Source of the DNA: Clostridium sp. DSM 17811
GTDB lineage: Bacteria; Bacillota; Clostridia; Clostridiales; Clostridiaceae
Reading direction: 5' to 3'
NCBI RefSeq assembly: GCF_018861905.1
Contig: NZ_JAHLDU010000006.1
Location: forward strand, 124,001 to 188,000
Length of the DNA stretch: 64,000 bases
Each line of letters starts with the position of its first letter. Within the stretch, counting starts at the first letter, position 1. Below are positions 10,417-20,672 of this stretch, piece by piece. A program made the position numbers and the translations under genes. The notes beneath the pieces were generated by a model. The model was not told the origin of the DNA. It ran no database searches and saw nothing but the letters and a program-made list of their open reading frames with translations.

Positions 10417-11609
10417 TTTGACATCATCCTCCAACTTATTAAATATATAAATCCTGTAATAACCATATCAGGCATTGTAGCTCCTAGTACAAAATCAAGT
10501 TTTATAAACCAATAATAAAGTATTATTCCTATAATCCACACAAAAATTGCTCCCCAATTTATAAGTACATCAGATTTAATTTTTGTATTTTTCTTTATTA
10601 TAAAATAATCTGTAATTAAAACTGCAAATAATGGTGCAAATACTGACCCTATAGCGTATAAAAAGTTTTCATAGTTTTCCATAGGAATTATAATTGCCAT
10701 AAGCGTTCCAATAACCGTCATAATGATACCAATCTTTTTTTCACCAAGTTTTGGAACTATGTTTAGAAATGAAACTCCTGCCGAGTACACATCTAAAAAT
10801 GTAGTAGTTACTGTGGATAACACTACTATTCCAAGAGCTGCTATTCCTAAATTAGCTGCAAGCATCATAACCGAAGGATCTGAATTATTTGAAACAATGG
10901 CAGCCCCAAGTCCTATAATAAACATCCATGAACTTCCAATAAAATAACCTATAAAGCTTCCATAGGCTCCTCCCTTTTCACTCTTTGCAAATCTAGTGTA
11001 ATCTGCAATTAAAGGTAGCCATGAAAGAGGCATAACTATACTAAGTTCTAATGCTCCTCCAAAAGAAATTCCACCAGTAGCTGCTTTTGTTAGAAGTGTT
11101 TTATCTTTAAATATTATTGATCCAAGCACCAATGTAAGTATAAAAAGTAATGATACCGCTGTAATATTCAATTTTTTCATGCCTGCATTTCCAAAATAGA
11201 GCCACAATATTGTAAGTACACCTATAAGAACTATAAATACTAAAACATTACTTACGTTCCATAAGCTTTGTGATATTAAGTTTACAGAGCTCGCTGCTAC
11301 CTTAATCATAATTGCAGTCCAACCTATTAGCTGAAGTATATTTAAAATTGAAAATAAATAGGTACTATATACTCCAAAAGAAATATTAGTTGAAGTCATT
11401 GCAGGCACTTTTTCACGAGACCCGATGATCCCACCGAGTATTAATATTCCTGTTCCAATCAAGTGACCTAGAAGTATTACTATTATTCCAACTTTAAATC
11501 CTAAAGGTGCAATTAATCCACCTGTCATTATTTCAGCAATAGATACTGCAGCCCCAAACCACAAAAATACAAAGGTCCAAAATCCTAATTTTTCTTTATC
11601 CTTAATCAT
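10398..11609 (-). CDS. cytX: hydroxymethylpyrimidine transporter CytX (NCS1 family)
   Basis: A membrane permease of about 403 residues with roughly 12 hydrophobic segments, of the NCS1 (cytosine/purine/HMP) family. CytX members under TPP riboswitches are assigned HMP uptake. The N-terminal segment (FWTFVFLWFGAAVSIAEI) is the typical first NCS1 helix. The ATG at 11609 (MIKDKEKLGFW) overlaps the thiD stop by 8 bases and has GGGG upstream; an in-frame extension to 11672 would lie wholly within thiD. Its place between thiD (HMP kinase) and thiM supports pyrimidine salvage. Confidence 0.9.
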   Translation of the reverse strand: MIKDKEKLGFWTFVFLWFGAAVSIAEIMTGGLIAPLGFKVGIIVILLGHLIGTGILILGGIIGSREKVPAMTSTNISFGVYSTYLFSILNILQLIGWTAIMIKVAASSVNLISQSLWNVSNVLVFIVLIGVLTILWLYFGNAGMKKLNITAVSLLFILTLVLGSIIFKDKTLLTKAATGGISFGGALELSIVMPLSWLPLIADYTRFAKSEKGGAYGSFIGYFIGSSWMFIIGLGAAIVSNNSDPSVMMLAANLGIAALGIVVLSTVTTTFLDVYSAGVSFLNIVPKLGEKKIGIIMTVIGTLMAIIIPMENYENFLYAIGSVFAPLFAVLITDYFIIKKNTKIKSDVLINWGAIFVWIIGIILYYWFIKLDFVLGATMPDMVITGFIYLISWRMMSKWKLTI

Positions 11610-12426
11610 TTGCCATCCCCGCTTTTTTATATAGTTCATAGAAATGGTTTGTTGGTCCAACTCCATGCCCAATATCCAAAGAGTGTTCTATAGCGGTTGT
11701 TATATATTGTTTTGATTTTTTTATTGATTCCTTCATGCTAAAACCCAGTGATAAATTTGCAGCAATAGCAGATGACAAAGTACATCCCGTGCCATGAGTA
11801 TTTTTTGTGTTTATTCTTTCAGACGTAAAACGCGTAATTTCCTCTCCATCATAAAATACATCTATCGCTTTACCCTTCATATGTCCACCTTTTAAAAGTA
11901 TATTTTTGCATCCCAGCTTATAGATTTCTTTAGCTGCTTTTTCCATATCTTCTATAGTTTCTATGTCTGGAAATTTCAGATTTTCTTCGCGAAGTATTTC
12001 TTCAGCTTCTGGTACATTTGGTGTAATAAGTGATGCCAGTGGTATAAGTTTCTTAATTAAAGCTGATTTCGACTCTGGCTTTAGCAGTGAATAACCACTT
12101 TTTGATATCATTACAGGATCAAGTACAATGTTTTTAGGTTTGTATAATTCCAGCCTTTCACTTATTGCATCAATAGTAGAAATTTTAGACACCATACCAA
12201 TTTTAACTGCATCTACAATTATATCTGTAAAAATAGCATCAATTTGCGCCTTGATGATTTCTGCATCTAGATCCCGAACTTCAAAAACGCCCATAGTATT
12301 CTGTGCCGTTATAGCTGTAATTACGCTCATTGCATATACGCCGTTTGCGCTTAAGCTTTTTATATCTGCCTGCACTCCTGCACCTCCACAGCTGTCAGAT
12401 CCTGCTATAGTTAAAACTTTTTTCAT
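11602..12426 (-). CDS. thiD: bifunctional HMP kinase / HMP-phosphate kinase
   Basis: A 274-residue ribokinase-fold enzyme that phosphorylates hydroxymethylpyrimidine twice to HMP-PP, the substrate of ThiE. It shows TIAGSDSCGGAGVQADIK at the N-terminus (substrate site), LDPVMISKSG, and the catalytic/anion-hole THGTGCTLSSAIA. Length and motifs are standard. It sits 26 bases after thiW and overlaps cytX. Confidence 0.96.
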   Translation of the reverse strand: MKKVLTIAGSDSCGGAGVQADIKSLSANGVYAMSVITAITAQNTMGVFEVRDLDAEIIKAQIDAIFTDIIVDAVKIGMVSKISTIDAISERLELYKPKNIVLDPVMISKSGYSLLKPESKSALIKKLIPLASLITPNVPEAEEILREENLKFPDIETIEDMEKAAKEIYKLGCKNILLKGGHMKGKAIDVFYDGEEITRFTSERINTKNTHGTGCTLSSAIAANLSLGFSMKESIKKSKQYITTAIEHSLDIGHGVGPTNHFYELYKKAGMAND

Positions 12427-12452
12427 ATTATTTTCCTCCTATTTTATCCTTT

Positions 12453-12947
12453 TTAAACTTCTTTATTTAAATTAACAAGTTTTTTTAAATCTATTACTCT
12501 AAGAATAAAAAATGCAATTAGACTTCCTCCAATAGTACTTATTAAAAATGGTGCTACAAAGAATAATGCACCCACTTTTTTGCCCATTATAATATTAGCA
12601 ATAGGAAATGCTAATATTCCTCCAATGATTCCTGTTCCAAATATCTCTCCGACTACTGCAAGTAGATTCATTTTAGTTTTCTTATATAATATTCCAGCTA
12701 AAAGTACTCCGATCACACTTCCAGGGAATGCCAAAAGTGAACCTGTTCCTAAAATATTTCTTAGTAAAGATATACAAAAGGCTATCGCTACACCATATCC
12801 AGGGCCTAATAATACAGCTGATATAACATTAATTGTAGCCTGCACTGGAAAGCATTTTGCTACTCCCACCGGGATAAATATGATATTACCAGCTATTACG
12901 CCAATAGCTATTAAAAGTGATGAAATAGTTAACTTTTTAGTCTTCAT
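12453..12947 (-). CDS. thiW: thiamine-precursor ECF transporter S component ThiW
   Basis: A 164-residue integral membrane protein with about five to six hydrophobic segments, matching ThiW, the substrate-binding S component of an energy-coupling factor transporter thought to import the thiazole precursor HET. The segments PVGVAKCFPVQATINVIS and GPGYGVAIAFCISLLRNIL are typical. The shared ECF module (EcfA, EcfA', EcfT) is not in this window and must be encoded elsewhere. It is the first gene after the TPP riboswitch. Confidence 0.93.
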   Translation of the reverse strand: MKTKKLTISSLLIAIGVIAGNIIFIPVGVAKCFPVQATINVISAVLLGPGYGVAIAFCISLLRNILGTGSLLAFPGSVIGVLLAGILYKKTKMNLLAVVGEIFGTGIIGGILAFPIANIIMGKKVGALFFVAPFLISTIGGSLIAFFILRVIDLKKLVNLNKEV

Positions 12948-13025
12948 GCATTTACACTCCCTTCTCTTATATACTTAAAAAGGAATAAACTCTAAATAAA
13001 CTAGCGTAAATAGTATGCTACATAA

Positions 13026-13056
13026 CTAAAAAAACACAAATCCAAAGGATTTGTGT
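13026..13056 (-). terminator. riboswitch expression-platform terminator
   Basis: On the minus strand ACACAAATCC-TTT-GGATTTGTGT is a 10-bp perfect stem followed by seven U. It lies between the TPP aptamer and thiW, so it is read as the OFF-state terminator. Confidence 0.88.
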
Positions 13057-13101
13057 TAAATTAACGTGATATATAATAATTCATATATAATACACCAATA
13101 A

Positions 13102-13194
13102 ACAACTTCCTACGCTGGCATTATCCAGTTCAGGTCATAGGGTCAAAGAATTTCGATTCTTGTTCTCAGTTGGCATATCCAACTCCCCTGTGCT
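13102..13194 (-). promoter_or_regulatory. TPP (THI-box) riboswitch
   Basis: The minus strand carries the conserved TPP aptamer elements in order: CAGGGGAG, CTGAGA, GACCCTATGACCTGA, then CTGGATAATGCCAGCG and TAGGAAG. It is about 90 nt and lies directly upstream of a strong terminator hairpin and the thiWD-cytX-thiME operon. Established: TPP binding to this class lowers thiamine gene expression. The layout here indicates control by premature termination. Confidence 0.97.
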
Positions 13195-13223
13195 ATTTTA
13201 TTCTTTTTTATTTCATGTCTCTA

Positions 13224-13252
13224 ATAATAACATAACAAATTATTATACACAA
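13224..13252 (-). promoter_or_regulatory. sigma-A type promoter of the thi operon
   Basis: The minus strand reads TTGTGT, 17 bases, TATTAT. The predicted start is about 20-25 bases before the TPP aptamer. Confidence 0.6.
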
Positions 13253-13260
13253 TTAAATTT

Positions 13261-14769
<1,509 letters not shown>

Positions 14770-14806
14770 TTATTAGTTTTATTGAATCGTTTACAAATTA
14801 ATACAC

Positions 14807-14848
14807 AAAAAAAGCGCCAAAATAAAGCATAATACTTTATAATAACGC
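14807..14848 (-). terminator. terminator hairpin inside the glpK leader
   Basis: On the minus strand GCG plus ATAAAG-type pairing (14814-14848) forms an imperfect hairpin followed by seven U. It lies about 35 bases downstream of the predicted transcription start and 56 bases upstream of the glpK ATG, so it must be passed for expression. A GlpP-type antiterminator, as known for Bacillus glycerol genes, is the obvious candidate (inference; no glpP is in this window). Confidence 0.5.
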
Positions 14849-14888
14849 GGCTCATTATCTCTGCCAAATATCATATATCATTAATTAA

Positions 14889-14917
14889 AGTATAACTTAT
14901 TATTATAGCTTTTGCAA
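14889..14917 (-). promoter_or_regulatory. sigma-A type promoter of glpK
   Basis: The minus strand has TTGCAA, a 17-base spacer and TATACT. The predicted start near 14882 leaves a leader of about 130 nt. Confidence 0.65.
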
Positions 14918-15073
14918 TATTAGTTATAATTTTCACAATTTTTCTTTGTTTTTTTACCTTTTTTCGCTATTTATAGTATTACATACTACTAATGGTCTAA
15001 ATTCATTACACTAATGTGTTTTTTATTCATAATAAGAAAAAACAGCCATTATTTTTGTAAATAATTGCTACTA

Positions 15074-15099
15074 TATTTTATAATAAAGTGGGTAACCTA
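15074..15099 (+). promoter_or_regulatory. 26-bp box shared with the small gene at 20.67 kb (copy 1)
   Basis: A 26-base segment ending TGGGTAACCTA, 53 bases before the ATG at 15153. It matches 22 of 26 positions with the segment at 20599-20624, which lies 48 bases before another small gene. Position and the xxATA, about 15 bases, GGxxA layout resemble forespore sigma-factor promoters, but the sigma factor is not determined. Confidence 0.5.
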
Positions 15100-15152
15100 T
15101 ATAATGCACTGAATATGCACAGTGTAATTTTTATATTTGAAAGGAGATTTTT

Positions 15153-15596
15153 ATGAATAAATATAGTTTAGAAGAGACTAAAAAATTAAATAATCAATCA
15201 GCTACAAACGGAGGTTCAAATGCTTCATCAAATGCTGGTATGACTAACAGTTCTAGCGATGCTAATTTACAAGAGACAATACAATTAAATAATCAATCAG
15301 CTTCTAACAAGGGCACTAGTAGTGCATCAAATTCTAGTATGTCAGGTATGTCTAACATGTCAGGTGCTTCTAATATGTCTAGTAGCACTAATGATTCAGC
15401 TTTAGAGGAAACAAAAAAACTAAATGCTCAATCAGTTTCAAATAAAGGTACTAGCGATGCTTCAAGTTCTAGTATGTCAGGTATGTCTAACATGTCAGAC
15501 GCATCTAATATGTCTAGTAGTACTAGTGATTCTGTTTTAGAAGAAACAAAGAAATTAAACGCTCAATCAGCTTCGAATAAAGGAACTAGTAACTAA
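15153..15596 (+). CDS. Ser/Asn/Met-rich repeat protein, possibly gamma-SASP-like spore protein
   Basis: A 147-residue protein built from four repeats of a core such as LEETKKLNAQSASNKGTS (starting near residues 6, 39, 84 and 129). The second and third are each followed by a SxxMSGMSNMSxASNMSSS spacer. There are no hydrophobic segments, and it is rich in Ser, Asn, Lys and Gln. The core K-x-N-x-Q-S-A resembles the repeat of gamma-type small acid-soluble spore proteins (RKQNQQSA in Bacillus SspE), but the usual protease site TEFASE is absent. Function is therefore only suggested. AAAGGAG is a strong ribosome site, and a 26-bp box upstream is shared with another small gene. Terminators follow. 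Confidence 0.8.
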   Translation: MNKYSLEETKKLNNQSATNGGSNASSNAGMTNSSSDANLQETIQLNNQSASNKGTSSASNSSMSGMSNMSGASNMSSSTNDSALEETKKLNAQSVSNKGTSDASSSSMSGMSNMSDASNMSSSTSDSVLEETKKLNAQSASNKGTSN

Positions 15597-15621
15597 TAAA
15601 GCATTTTCTTTATTAGTTATT
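15593..15621 (+). terminator. terminator hairpin after the repeat protein
   Basis: AACTAATAAAG / CTTTATTAGTT (11 bp) directly overlaps the stop codon. A second hairpin with a T run follows at 15662-15697. Confidence 0.65.
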
Positions 15622-15661
15622 AAAATATATTTAGAATAAATATGAATAATATTCACCACTT

Positions 15662-15697
15662 TTAGGGGAGTCAAATTTATTTTGGCTTCCCTTACTT
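15662..15697. terminator. terminator between convergent genes
   Basis: AGGGGAGTCAA / TTGGCTTCCCT, imperfect, followed on the plus strand by TTACTTTTTT. It separates the repeat protein from the convergent 95-residue gene and may work both ways. Confidence 0.6.
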
Positions 15698-15713
15698 TTT
15701 TCATCAAAAAGCT

Positions 15714-16001
15714 TTATTCTTCTATGTAAGTAATATTACCATCGAAAATGTAAGTCAAAGAAGTTTTTGTACCTTCTAGTGCATACATCATTTTTTCAAT
15801 AATAATTTGTTCTTCTTTATTAGTTGTTATTGAAAGTTTGTCTTCTTCATGAACCTCAGATTCAAGTTCAAATTCATATATAAAATCATTAATTAGTCTT
15901 ATCCACTCGGCTGTGTCATTGGATCCTACATTTTCTTTCTTTCCAAATTCTTTTAGTGTTTTATCTAATTGTTTTTTTGAATATCTCAATATATTTGCCA
16001 T
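15714..16001 (-). CDS. hypothetical protein, 95 residues
   Basis: I do not recognise this protein. It is small, acidic and soluble, with an N-terminal basic helix (RYSKKQLDKTLKEFGKK), a central acidic part and an aromatic C-terminus (SLTYIFDGNITYIEE). There is no Cys, membrane segment or known motif. AGGAGG lies upstream of the ATG with good spacing, and codon use matches its neighbours, so it is very likely a real gene. Monocistronic between rplY and the small repeat protein. Confidence 0.78.
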   Translation of the reverse strand: MANILRYSKKQLDKTLKEFGKKENVGSNDTAEWIRLINDFIYEFELESEVHEEDKLSITTNKEEQIIIEKMMYALEGTKTSLTYIFDGNITYIEE

Positions 16002-16072
16002 TCTTTCGCCTCCTACCTATCACTTCTCTTAAAATTTTCTTTTGTTTTACACTGAATTTATCCACAATAACA

Positions 16073-16106
16073 TAAAAGGATGAACCTTTATGGTTCATCC
16101 TTTTAT
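16073..16106. terminator. intrinsic terminator after rplY
   Basis: AAAAGGATGAACC-TTTAT-GGTTCATCCTTTT is a 13-bp perfect stem, with U runs on either strand. Confidence 0.85.
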
Positions 16107-16127
16107 GTTTAAATAACTTCTATTTTA

Positions 16128-16745
16128 TTATGCCTTAACTTCTGGTTCAGCAGCTGCTGCTTCAGGAGTTGCAACTACTTCTTCAACTTCTTCTTCAACC
16201 TCTTCCTTCATTTGTGTTATAGATGCGTAAACTTCATCTTCCTTATCAGTAACTCTTATTTCTTTATTTAAATCAAAATTCTTTATTGTAATTGAATCTC
16301 CAAGTGCCATTTGTGATACATCAACACTTAGTGCATCTGGCATTATAGCCATCTTACCAAAAACATCTATTTCTGATTTTTGAACTTGTAATTGAAGACG
16401 TTGTGAACTTAAATTCTCTTCACCCTTATAAGAAATAGGCAATTGCATTTTAATTTCATGATCTTTAGATACAAGTTGCACGTCTATGTGTGTGATTTTA
16501 GCAGTTACTGGATGTCTTTGAATTTCTTTTATAAATCCAGTTTTTTCTTCTTCTCCGTATTTAACTACAACTTTTGCATTAGAACCATGTTTTACAAGAA
16601 TTTTTCTTAGTGGTACTAATTCAAATTTTACAGAAGTTGCTTCTGTAGAACCATCTCCATACATTACTCCTGCTATAAAACCATCTTCATTAAATTTTTT
16701 ATTGCTTGTAGTTCTTTCAAGTGCATTCAAAATAACCTGTTCCAT
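16128..16745 (-). CDS. rplY: ribosomal protein L25, Ctc/TL5 form
   Basis: A 205-residue 5S-rRNA-binding protein of the large subunit, in the two-domain Ctc (general stress/TL5) form: N-terminal L25 domain (about 1-92) and C-terminal beta domain (about 93-185), then a Glu/Ala/Val-rich tail of low complexity. Conserved segments are IQRHPVTAKITHIDVQLV and DALSVDVSQMALGDSI. It stands alone with a strong terminator downstream. Confidence 0.95.
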   Translation of the reverse strand: MEQVILNALERTTSNKKFNEDGFIAGVMYGDGSTEATSVKFELVPLRKILVKHGSNAKVVVKYGEEEKTGFIKEIQRHPVTAKITHIDVQLVSKDHEIKMQLPISYKGEENLSSQRLQLQVQKSEIDVFGKMAIMPDALSVDVSQMALGDSITIKNFDLNKEIRVTDKEDEVYASITQMKEEVEEEVEEVVATPEAAAAEPEVKA

Positions 16746-17266
16746 AATAATTCGCTCCTCTTGGCTTATAAAGCCTTTCTGTTTATTATTTTATATACAT
16801 ATGTTACCAATAATAATTTCCAATAGTATTTGTGTTAAACTTCAAAATGACGTGATTTTTTTAATTAACAGTACGTAAAAATTTAATCTATGTAATTGTA
16901 AACATTAAAAGACAACATAAATACTCTGCTGCCTTCGTAAATACATTTGTTGAATTTCTATATTGTACATATCATTTATACTAATAAATAAAAAAAACCA
17001 GCATCATTACCCAAAAGGTAACATTAGTAATTAAAACATAATTATATTATAGCACATTATATCATATATTAGCAACAGAAGTTGTCCGTCACCATATCAT
17101 CTTTTTTAATGTCATTGTAAACTAATTTTCTTAATAAATCAATTTAAAACTGGTATAATTAAATAGGTTAACTTCTTAGTTTTAATTGTTAAAACACATA
17201 ATATATCCATATGTTCATTATTTACTGTTATACTTGTATATATAAATATTGATTGGAGGAATTACA
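16746..17266. other. intergenic region, 521 bases
   Basis: Divergent promoter space between rplY and the AI-2E family gene. On the minus strand a small stem (TTACC-TTTTG-GGTAA, near 17017-17031) followed by GATGCTGG and a run of eight T lies about 245 bases upstream of rplY; it could be a terminator or leader element. No gene or clear homology seen. Confidence 0.4.
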
Positions 17267-18361
17267 GTGATTAAATATAAAAAAATACCTTATATAGAGT
17301 TTGTTCCTATCATTATAATTACTTTTCTTCTTTACAGAATAGTAAATAATATTGAAAATGTAGGTTCAATACTTCATAAGATTTTTTCATTAATGAGCTA
17401 TTTTATCTGGGGGTTCGTTATAGCTTATTTACTCAATCCACTTATGGTGTACCTTGAGAAAAAAGTTAAGATAAAAAGACTCTATAGTATAGGAATAATT
17501 TATACACTATTGGTGGGCATTATAATTTTAATAACAACTCTACTTGCCCCGAATATTATTGGCAGTGCCGTAGATTTATTTAATAATATCCCTAAATTTG
17601 CAGATAAATCATATAAATGGTCTACTCTTTTTATATCTCAAAACCAGTTATTAAACAAATTTGATATTACATCTTACTTGAATAAGTACCTTAATACTTT
17701 TAATAACGATATATCAAAATATTTTGCCCCGGGGTTACAACTTGTTCTTGATAATCTAGTTGGTTTAAGTTCTTTATTTATGAAATTAGTGTCTGGTATA
17801 GTAATATCCGTTTATTTTCTAATAGATAAAGAATCTATTATTTTATATCTTCAAAAATTTATTTATTCTATTTCAAGTGAACATATCGCTATTACCATAA
17901 TTGATTTTTTGAAAATAGTTAATACTATATTTAAAAAGTATTTCGTTGGTAAAACAATTGACTCTATTATTTTTGGGATTATATCATTTATTGGATTTAT
18001 TATATTAGGTATTCCTTATGCTTTGCCTTTTAGTTTAGTAATTGGAATAACAAATATGATTCCATACTTTGGAAACATTATAGGAATGGCTCCTGCTGTT
18101 ATAATAACACTATTCTTTAATCCAGTTAAATCTGTAGAAATAATATTATTTATTGTAACCCTTAGTAATATCGATGGTTGGTTCATTTCACCAAAAATTA
18201 TTGGTGATAAGGTCGGTATTAGTCCTCTACTTATAATCCTTGGGATAGTTCTTGGCGGAGGGTTATTCGGAATTATAGGAATGTTACTCGGTGTTCCAGC
18301 TATTGCATTAATTAAGACCCTACTAGAAAACTTCATGAATAAACAAGTTGAAAACAAATAA
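17267..18361 (+). CDS. AI-2E family transporter (YdiK/PerM type)
   Basis: An integral membrane protein of about 364 residues with some seven to eight hydrophobic segments and the family's C-terminal signature (PYALPFSLVIGITNMIPYFG and ISPLLIILGIVLGGGLFG). Members are put in the autoinducer-2 exporter superfamily, though most have no proven substrate; several act as Na+/H+ or solute exporters. The GTG at 17267 is preferred, with GGAGG seven bases upstream; an in-frame TTG at 17249 sits before that site. Convergent with the MFS gene, sharing a terminator. Confidence 0.9.
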   Translation: MIKYKKIPYIEFVPIIIITFLLYRIVNNIENVGSILHKIFSLMSYFIWGFVIAYLLNPLMVYLEKKVKIKRLYSIGIIYTLLVGIIILITTLLAPNIIGSAVDLFNNIPKFADKSYKWSTLFISQNQLLNKFDITSYLNKYLNTFNNDISKYFAPGLQLVLDNLVGLSSLFMKLVSGIVISVYFLIDKESIILYLQKFIYSISSEHIAITIIDFLKIVNTIFKKYFVGKTIDSIIFGIISFIGFIILGIPYALPFSLVIGITNMIPYFGNIIGMAPAVIITLFFNPVKSVEIILFIVTLSNIDGWFISPKIIGDKVGISPLLIILGIVLGGGLFGIIGMLLGVPAIALIKTLLENFMNKQVENK

Positions 18362-18374
18362 ATACACTAAGTAT

Positions 18375-18417
18375 AATAAGACACTTGCAAAGTAAATCAC
18401 CTCGCAAGTGTCTTATT
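18375..18417. terminator. bidirectional terminator between convergent genes
   Basis: AATAAGACACTTGC / GCAAGTGTCTTATT is a 14-bp perfect stem with a 15-base loop, between the AI-2E and MFS genes. Confidence 0.8.
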
Positions 18418-18424
18418 ATTTATC

Positions 18425-19867
18425 TTATAACTTACATAAATTTTTTTTTGATTTTGCATCAAACATAAAAGAAAGCGCAAGTGACACTATCGCGATTATG
18501 ATCATTGATACAAATACTTCATGAAGCCCTGATTTTAAAGATAATTTTACTTGAATCATACTTAGACTGTTACTCGAAATTGAACTAGAATATAAATTGC
18601 TTGGCTTTATACCACTTATGCCTAGATTGTTAAAATATTTAACTATATACATATTTAATATGGTTCCAAAAACACTTACTGCAATAGTTTGTCCTAATGT
18701 TCGCACTAGCGAATTCACTGCTGTCGCTGCCCCTCTTTTATTATATCCTACAGACTCCTGCACCACTATTGTTAATGTAGTAAATGCCCCTCCAAAACCA
18801 AATCCCATGATAAAACCATAGACTACAACTAATTGTAATGGAGATTCAATATTTAAGGTAGATAAAAACACACAACTAATAATTAAAATAAGATTAGCTG
18901 TCCCAACCACTATTTTCTTACCATACTTAGGAATAGCTTTGCTCAAAACAAATGATGATAAGAGCCATGATATAGACATCGGCGCCATAGATATTCCAGA
19001 AATTGTAGGTCCAAATCCCAAAACATTTTGCATATATAAAGGCATATAAACCTCAGCGCCTATTAAAACACCTGATGCTAAAAAACTTATAGCATTTACT
19101 ATATTGCTAGTCTTTGTAAAAATATCAAAAGGTATAATAGGTTCTTCCGCCTTTTTTTCCACATAATAGAATAAAACTAACAACACAATTGTAACAGCTA
19201 TTGCTATTACTGTTTTCATTTTACCACCAGATAACCCCCCCAGTAAAAAAGTTATAATTGCGAATGAAAATAATAATGTACCTACATAATCTATTTTGTG
19301 TTTCTTCCTTTCAACGGTTTCAATTAAATTCTTTTGCAAAAGTACTATAGATATTATCCCAAAAGGTAAATTTATAAAAAAAATCCAGTTCCAAGAAATA
19401 TTTTCTATCAAAAACCCTCCTAAAAAAGGTCCAGCTAAACTTGCTATTCCCCATACTGTACTTATACCTCCTTGAATCCTTGTACTTTCTTTAGCAGTGA
19501 AAATATCACCAACTATAGTATAAGTAATAGTAAATATCGCTCCTGCTCCAAGTCCTTGAACGCTACGAGACGCTATAAGCTGATACATACTTTGTGATAT
19601 TCCACAAAGACAGCTTCCGACTATAAAAATTACAATTCCAATCGATAGAACATTTTTTCTTCCATACAAGTCAGATAATTTTCCATAAATTGGTGTAGAA
19701 ATTGCAGATGTCAATAAATAAGCAGAAAAAACCCAACTTATAAGTTCAAACCCATTTAAATCTTTTACTATAGTGGGTATTGCAGTAGTTACAACTGTAC
19801 CCTCTACAGCTGCAAGAAACATCGCCACCATTAATGCAATTACTATACCTCTGTTTTTAGATTTCAT
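18425..19867 (-). CDS. MFS multidrug transporter, DHA2 (EmrB/QacA) family
   Basis: A 480-residue permease with about 14 hydrophobic segments. It has the MFS motif A form GKLSDLYGRKNV near residues 61-72 and the motif C-like VWGIASLAGPFLGGFL around 143-158, typical of drug:H+ antiporters. It starts with MKSKNRGIVIALMVAMFLAAVEGTVV-type DHA2 sequence; Glu/Thr in helix 1 fit the family. No regulator is adjacent. Substrate unknown. Confidence 0.9.
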   Translation of the reverse strand: MKSKNRGIVIALMVAMFLAAVEGTVVTTAIPTIVKDLNGFELISWVFSAYLLTSAISTPIYGKLSDLYGRKNVLSIGIVIFIVGSCLCGISQSMYQLIASRSVQGLGAGAIFTITYTIVGDIFTAKESTRIQGGISTVWGIASLAGPFLGGFLIENISWNWIFFINLPFGIISIVLLQKNLIETVERKKHKIDYVGTLLFSFAIITFLLGGLSGGKMKTVIAIAVTIVLLVLFYYVEKKAEEPIIPFDIFTKTSNIVNAISFLASGVLIGAEVYMPLYMQNVLGFGPTISGISMAPMSISWLLSSFVLSKAIPKYGKKIVVGTANLILIISCVFLSTLNIESPLQLVVVYGFIMGFGFGGAFTTLTIVVQESVGYNKRGAATAVNSLVRTLGQTIAVSVFGTILNMYIVKYFNNLGISGIKPSNLYSSSISSNSLSMIQVKLSLKSGLHEVFVSMIIIAIVSLALSFMFDAKSKKNLCKL

Positions 19868-20002
19868 TCCTTATGTCACTTCCCTTAATATGATAATTAT
19901 CTTCAATATTTGATCTAAACAATAATAGAAGACAAATACCATTTTACCATCAAAACATGAATATTTGTACCCAAATTTAAACACCTTATATAAAATTTTA
20001 AA

Positions 20003-20419
20003 TTATTCATTCTCTTTGCTATTTTTCAAAGTTTCTTTTAACGATTTTATTCCGAGCTTACCAGCACTTATCGCTATTGCAGCAAGTTCATCTACAGTTG
20101 AATCTTCTCTAGCTGAAAATACCCCAAGCAACATAGGAATATTTGCTCCAGTTATAATATCCATATTTCCTCCTTTTGCTGCTATCCTACTAGCTGCATT
20201 GAAAGGGCTACCACCAAACAAATCTACCATAAAAAGAACACCTGCTTCGCACCGCAAAGACTTTATAACATACTCATATTTTTTCATCAAGTCATCTGCG
20301 CCTTCTCCTGGCAAGTAAGTTATTGTAGCAACGTTTTCCTGCTTTCCTAAAATCAATTCTGTCAATTTTAATATTTCTTCGGAAACCTTACCATGGGTTG
20401 CAATTATTATAGCTATCAT
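20003..20419 (-). CDS. PTS mannose-family EIIA component
   Basis: A 138-residue EIIA(Man)-fold protein. IIATHGKVSEEI carries the phosphorylated His (about residue 9), and DLFGGSPFNAA is the family signature. It normally takes phosphate from HPr and passes it to EIIB. No IIB, IIC or IID is adjacent; the neighbouring GH1 enzyme faces the same way but is about 470 bases off, with another gene between. It may serve a remote permease or be regulatory. ATG at 20419 is chosen: GGAGG is eight bases upstream, while the in-frame TTG just before is not needed. Confidence 0.88.
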   Translation of the reverse strand: MIAIIIATHGKVSEEILKLTELILGKQENVATITYLPGEGADDLMKKYEYVIKSLRCEAGVLFMVDLFGGSPFNAASRIAAKGGNMDIITGANIPMLLGVFSAREDSTVDELAAIAISAGKLGIKSLKETLKNSKENE

Positions 20420-20598
20420 CAATTAGCCCTCCAATTCAAGTATTTAATACTTTCTCTTATATATATTTATATAGCAAAATCCATTTCTTAAGACAAATCA
20501 CTACTTATTATAATACTCTTTTATTAATACACTATTCAATGACGTATTAATATTAAAGACAAATAATAAAATTCACTAGTTAATGCAATTATTATTCA

Positions 20599-20624
20599 TA
20601 TTTTACACTAAAATGGGCAACCTA
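20599..20624 (+). promoter_or_regulatory. 26-bp box shared with the repeat-protein gene (copy 2)
   Basis: Matches 22 of 26 bases of the segment at 15074-15099, ending TGGGCAACCTA, 48 bases before the small gene at 20673. A similar AATTTGAAAGG ribosome-site context follows in both. Confidence 0.5.
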
Positions 20625-20672
20625 AATGTAACGTACTTTAAACATAGTTTTTAATTTGAAAGGTTGGTGTTT

